Positions 5,720 through 8,933 of a stretch of DNA of 8,933 nt are shown here, piece by piece (position 1 is the stretch's first letter; each line of letters begins with the position of its first letter). Both the position numbers and the translations under genes were made by a program. The notes beneath the pieces are model-generated. The model worked only from the letters and a program-made list of their open reading frames with translations. It did not search any database and was not told where the DNA came from. Source of the DNA: Fimbriimonadaceae bacterium (GTDB lineage: Bacteria > Armatimonadota > Fimbriimonadia > Fimbriimonadales > Fimbriimonadaceae); the NCBI GenBank assembly GCA_019454665.1, contig JACFNW010000065.1:1-8933 (forward strand), given 5' to 3'.

Positions 5720-6253
5720 ATGAGCATCAACGGAATCCATCCCTGGCGCACCGCCCTTCTGGCCGGACTGCTGGCGCTTCCGTGGCTCTCGCCGGCCCAG
5801 ACCAAGGCGATCCCGCGCATGGAGGCCATCCAGCGCCGCGACGATGTGTTTCTCTATGTCGAGGGCTCGCTCGGTGTGGCGTGGACGGTTGACGGGTACG
5901 GAACAGGCACCAACGCCGTCACCCAAGCCATCACCATCCGGCACAACCGGCCGCTCACGATCTCTTTCGAGGGGTTCGACGACCTGCACAAAGAGGACCT
6001 GTTCACGACGGGCACCCAATCCGTGCCGATGTGGCTCCAGTTCCGCGCGTCCACAGGCAGCGCTCTGCTGACGGAGACGCCGTTGATCCGCGCCGAGGCC
6101 CAGAACGGCCCACTGGCGTACGGACACGTGTTCTTGCCGACGGACACCGGGGGGCAGTTCCGGCTGGAGATGCTTCGGACGATCTCGATTGACCCCGGGG
6201 TGGGAGCGGGCTACTACCGCAACGACGGACGCATCACGATTTCGCGGTTCTGA
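5720..6253 (+). CDS. Secreted protein of unknown function
   Basis: This is a 177-residue protein with a good Sec signal peptide. A basic N-region (HPWRT) is followed by a hydrophobic core (ALLAGLLALPWL) and a likely cleavage site around residues 26-30 (SPAQTKA). The mature part of about 150 residues is rich in short beta-strand-like segments (DDVFLYVEG, AITIRHNRPLTISFEGF, GRITISRF) and has no cysteines, transmembrane segment or lipobox. It may be a small beta-sandwich protein in the periplasm or outside the cell. I know no family for it. The ATG is set by the signal peptide and by the TATAAT six bases upstream. It is divergent from the ECF sigma factor gene and could be a target of it. Its 3' end overlaps the convergent transporter gene by 20 bases. 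Confidence 0.8.
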   Translation: MSINGIHPWRTALLAGLLALPWLSPAQTKAIPRMEAIQRRDDVFLYVEGSLGVAWTVDGYGTGTNAVTQAITIRHNRPLTISFEGFDDLHKEDLFTTGTQSVPMWLQFRASTGSALLTETPLIRAEAQNGPLAYGHVFLPTDTGGQFRLEMLRTISIDPGVGAGYYRNDGRITISRF

Positions 6254-7130
6254 CCACGGCCGCGCGCAACCGGCTCCACGAGGCGTAACCGACGCCCAAA
6301 AGCACGACCAGCACGCCGAGCCATTGGACCCACGTCATCACCGTGCCCAAACACACCCAGGCGAAGAACGACGCCAGCAACGGCACCAAGAACTGGTACA
6401 GCATCGCGGCCGAGGCACCTGCGCGCTGGACGCCCCGGTAGAACCCCACGAATCCGACGAGCCCAGCGAGGAACGTGACGTGGAACAGGTTGGCCCACAC
6501 CGTGGGCGCGAGCTGCGCCCAGGGGACGGCCACCATGTCCCGCACCCCGTAGGGCACCAAGACCAACGCGGCAGCGGGCATCGAGAGCGCGAACATCTCG
6601 ATCGCGGGCACCTTGGACATGATCGGCTTGCTGATGACCGTGGCCACCGCCCAAACCAACGCCGAGGCGAGCAACAGCCCGGCACCGACCACATCCGTTC
6701 GCCCAGAGAACGCGCCCGAGCCAACGACCAGCCCGACCCCGGCGAAAGCCGTGAGACTGCCTACCACCGTCCCCGCCACGAGCCGCTCCTGTCCCACGGC
6801 TGCGGCGATGATCGCGGTGAGGATCGGCGACGTCGCGAGCAGAATCGCCCCTTCTCCGGGTGCGACCCGCGCGATGCCCTCCAAGAAGAGCACCATGTAG
6901 ACGCCCATCGAGAGAAAGCCCTGCCACGCGATGCGCCATCCCAGGCCTTGGGGGCATTTCAGCGAGCCGCCCTTGCCCCAGACGATGGCGGCCAAAGTCG
7001 CCCACGTCACGAGGAACCGCGCCAAGCCGAGCGCCGCCGGGGACATCGCCACGTAGACGAACTTGACCGCCACGAAGTTGTAACCCCACAGGGTCATCGT
7101 GGTGAGCAGCGCCCAGTTTGGTCGAGGCAT
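6234..7130 (-). CDS. EamA/DMT-superfamily transporter
   Basis: This is a 298-residue integral membrane protein of the drug/metabolite transporter superfamily (EamA type), with about ten predicted membrane helices in two homologous halves. The first half runs from about residue 5 (WALLTTMTLWGYNFVAVKF, the typical opening helix) to about 135. The second runs from about 148 (GAGLLLASALVWAVATVISK, which repeats the opening pattern) to about 288. APGEGAILLATSPILTAI at about 111-128 matches the family's conserved central helix, and its counterpart AGASAAMLYQFLVPLLASFF appears in the second half. Such proteins export metabolites, amino acids or drugs, but the substrate cannot be told. Its ATG is four bases after the stop of the S10 peptidase gene with no clear ribosome site, so it is probably coupled to that gene. 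It ends inside the convergent secreted-protein gene. Confidence 0.93.
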   Translation of the reverse strand: MPRPNWALLTTMTLWGYNFVAVKFVYVAMSPAALGLARFLVTWATLAAIVWGKGGSLKCPQGLGWRIAWQGFLSMGVYMVLFLEGIARVAPGEGAILLATSPILTAIIAAAVGQERLVAGTVVGSLTAFAGVGLVVGSGAFSGRTDVVGAGLLLASALVWAVATVISKPIMSKVPAIEMFALSMPAAALVLVPYGVRDMVAVPWAQLAPTVWANLFHVTFLAGLVGFVGFYRGVQRAGASAAMLYQFLVPLLASFFAWVCLGTVMTWVQWLGVLVVLLGVGYASWSRLRAAVVRTAKS

Positions 7131-7134
7131 GCGA

Positions 7135-8595
7135 CTAAAGCGAGGCCCTGATGAACGAGGCGGCGTCGCCGGCCAGCTTGTCCAACTCGCGCACGGCGAT
7201 GTACATCATGTGGCCGGCCTCGTACTCGGCGGTCTGTATGTTGCCTCGGATCTCGGGGTCAAGGCCCATATGCGCGATGGTGTACTCGGTGGCGAAGAAC
7301 GGTGTCGCCAGATCGTAGAATCCGGACGCGACGAACACCTTCATGTGTGGATTCCGCGACATCGCACGTCGCAGGGCCTCGCTGGTGTCGGGATGTCCTT
7401 CGCCCGCAGACCCCCAGTTCCAGGGCTTTTCAATACCCTCGCCGAGGATGTGGTATGGCAAATCGGTCTGGTACCCCAAGGTGCGCCGGTAATAGTCGTT
7501 GGCCATCGCCGTGTAGGGGGGACGGATGGCCGTCATCGAGGGATCGTGCTCGAACTTCTCGGCGTTCTGGCGCAGGTCGATGCCGAGGAACCGCGTGTCG
7601 AGCCGCCCGACGGTCCGACGCTCCTTGCGCATGAGTTCCTTGCAGAAGCCCATGATTTCGATGCGGCAGTCGGCACGGTCGAGATAGTCCTTCGAGAGCC
7701 CCGTGTAAGCGGCCATGCGTGCAATGAGCGCAGAGCGCCGTTTGGCGGGCAATTGGTCGCCCAAGTCGAGCGCGGCCACGTACTCGGAATTCGCCCACTG
7801 GCCTACTTCGTCGAGGAACGCCCGCAGGTCCGGGTATCGTTTGCGATCCACCTTGCCGTGGTACCAAGCCGTCGCCGCATAGGTCGGCAGGAACAGGATG
7901 TACGGCAAGTCGTTCCCGATGTTGAACCGGGCCGTTTGGAAGTTGAGGATCGAGGACACGAGCAGGATGCCGTTGAACGCGATGCCCCGATCCACCAGAT
8001 AGCCCGCCAAGCCCGCCGCCCGTGTGGTGCCGTAGCTCTCGCCCACGAGGAACAGCGGCGACGACCACCGCTCGAACTTGGTCAGGAAGAGGCGGATGAA
8101 CTCGCCGATGGACTCGATGTCGCCCTGAATGCCCCAGAACTTCTCGCCGAGTTCGGGTGTCTCGGGGCGGCTGTAGCCCGTGCCCACGGGGTCAATGAAC
8201 ACCAGGTCCGTGTGCTCCAGCCACGAAGCGGGGTTGTCCACGAGTTCATAGGGTGCGGGCGGCAGGTGTCCTTCGTCTTCCATGCGCACCCGCTTCGGCC
8301 CGAGCGCACCGAAGTGCAGCCAGACCGACGCCGAACCCGGTCCGCCGTTGAACGAGAACATGAGCGGACGGCGCTCTCCTTCTTCCACATCGAGCTTCTC
8401 GTACGCGATGTAGAAAATCCGCCCCTCGGTCTCGCCCTTGGCGTTCTTGATCTCCATCCGCCCGGTGGTGGTCCGGTAGCGGATCGTCTGGCCGCCGAAA
8501 GTGCCTGTGTGTTCGCGCACCACGGGTGCGGGTTCTGGCTCGGGCGTCGGCTTGGCTTCCGGGGTCGCGTTGGGTTGCTCGGGCATGAAGTCCAT
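7135..8595 (-). CDS. Serine carboxypeptidase-like protein, peptidase family S10
   Basis: This is a 486-residue alpha/beta-hydrolase peptidase of family S10, which removes C-terminal residues from peptides. All key elements are present: the oxyanion-hole segment FNGGPGSAS (82-90), DPVGTGYS (135-142), the nucleophile Ser187 in GESYGTTRAAG, Asp428 in SGFYDLATPFFATE, and His462 in EAGHMMY. The length is normal for bacterial members. The N-terminus (about 5-25) is a Pro/Glu-rich low-complexity stretch (EAKPTPEPEPAPV) of the sort that usually follows a signal peptide, but no hydrophobic segment precedes it. There is also no room for one, as the upstream gene ends 30 bases away. ATG 8586 is an alternative start three codons later. 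It lies between an unidentified gene and an EamA transporter in what appears to be one operon. Confidence 0.94.
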   Translation of the reverse strand: MDFMPEQPNATPEAKPTPEPEPAPVVREHTGTFGGQTIRYRTTTGRMEIKNAKGETEGRIFYIAYEKLDVEEGERRPLMFSFNGGPGSASVWLHFGALGPKRVRMEDEGHLPPAPYELVDNPASWLEHTDLVFIDPVGTGYSRPETPELGEKFWGIQGDIESIGEFIRLFLTKFERWSSPLFLVGESYGTTRAAGLAGYLVDRGIAFNGILLVSSILNFQTARFNIGNDLPYILFLPTYAATAWYHGKVDRKRYPDLRAFLDEVGQWANSEYVAALDLGDQLPAKRRSALIARMAAYTGLSKDYLDRADCRIEIMGFCKELMRKERRTVGRLDTRFLGIDLRQNAEKFEHDPSMTAIRPPYTAMANDYYRRTLGYQTDLPYHILGEGIEKPWNWGSAGEGHPDTSEALRRAMSRNPHMKVFVASGFYDLATPFFATEYTIAHMGLDPEIRGNIQTAEYEAGHMMYIAVRELDKLAGDAASFIRASL

Positions 8596-8625
8596 GTTAC
8601 TTGGACGGCATGCCCGACTGCGACT

Positions 8626-8933
8626 TTAGAACGTCACGACGTAACGGACGGCATCCTTCACGGGCGAAATGATGGTCGTCTTGCCGTCATCGGTGAACTG
8701 GGCTTGGCCCAGCGACGCGCCGATCTCGGAGAACGCCTCGACCGACGTGCACTTGCCCTTCATCTTGAACGGCCGATTGACCCCCAGGCGAGTGCCCGAG
8801 CCGTGGATGAGTTCCAGTTGGATCGGCCCGATGGGACGAATCGCGAGGGCGCCATCCGACTCGCCTTCCGGCGCTCGGAACAAGCGTCCGCGACCGTCCA
8901 GATAGACGTAGGCGGCGCTCCTCGAGTAGTCGG
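8626..8933 (-). CDS. C-terminal end of an unidentified protein (5' end outside window)
   Basis: The minus-strand frame is open to the right edge and covers the last 101 or so residues of a protein. The TTG at 8883 is internal and should not be taken as the start, since coding-like sequence (YVYLDGRGRLFRAP) continues upstream of it. The segment looks beta-rich, with one Cys, a GLY/ASP turn region (FTDDGKTTIISP) and a terminal strand (AVRYVVTF). I do not recognise the family. The stop is 30 bases before the S10 peptidase ATG, so the two are probably in one operon. Confidence 0.7.
   Translation of the reverse strand, partial: DYSRSAAYVYLDGRGRLFRAPEGESDGALAIRPIGPIQLELIHGSGTRLGVNRPFKMKGKCTSVEAFSEIGASLGQAQFTDDGKTTIISPVKDAVRYVVTF

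Noticed and set aside
6189..7151. 320-codon plus-strand open frame antisense to the transporter
   Set aside because: The translation is an Arg/His/Glu-rich low-complexity mirror of a membrane protein, as expected for antisense of hydrophobic codons.
8626..8883. Small complete gene starting at TTG 8883
   Set aside because: The frame stays open to the window edge with protein-like sequence upstream of the TTG, so this is the end of a larger gene.

Overview
This is a GC-rich bacterial window with tightly packed genes, and I could identify most of them from motifs alone. Nothing names the organism. An exosortase with a separate EpsI partner, next to GT4 glycosyltransferases, points to a diderm bacterium of the kind that has PEP-CTERM/exosortase systems. 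The combination would fit Armatimonadota (Fimbriimonadia-like), but that is a guess, and Planctomycetes/Verrucomicrobia relatives or a proteobacterium are not excluded.

Region 1 (1-4212, plus strand) is one compact block, probably an operon. It holds the end of a GT4 glycosyltransferase, a second related GT4 glycosyltransferase, a possible 35-codon small ORF, an exosortase (Cys282/Arg327/His347), an EpsI-family protein and a two-TM protein of unknown function. Neighbouring genes overlap or are only a few bases apart, except between the second glycosyltransferase and the exosortase, where the small ORF sits. The block closes with a perfect 13-bp hairpin whose loop contains the last stop codon. 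The likely theme is synthesis of an exported polysaccharide coupled to exosortase-dependent surface sorting. No PEP-CTERM-like substrate is visible here.

Region 2 (4244-5633, minus strand) has an alpha/beta-hydrolase-fold protein lacking two of the three expected catalytic residues, preceded by an ECF-type sigma-70 factor. The gap between them carries a cluster of GAATTCA repeats. Region 3 (5634-6253) is a divergent promoter region and a small secreted protein whose ATG lies six bases after a perfect TATAAT, suggesting a leaderless mRNA.

Region 4 (6234-8933, minus strand) is a probable operon: the C-terminal end of an unidentified gene running off the window, a serine carboxypeptidase-like S10 peptidase without a visible signal peptide, and an EamA/DMT transporter. 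The transporter and the secreted-protein gene converge and overlap by 20 bp. I saw no rRNA, tRNA, CRISPR array, insertion sequence or phage gene. The most unusual points are the apparent pseudo-hydrolase, the two-TM protein at the end of the exosortase block, and the small ORF that bridges the glycosyltransferase and exosortase genes.
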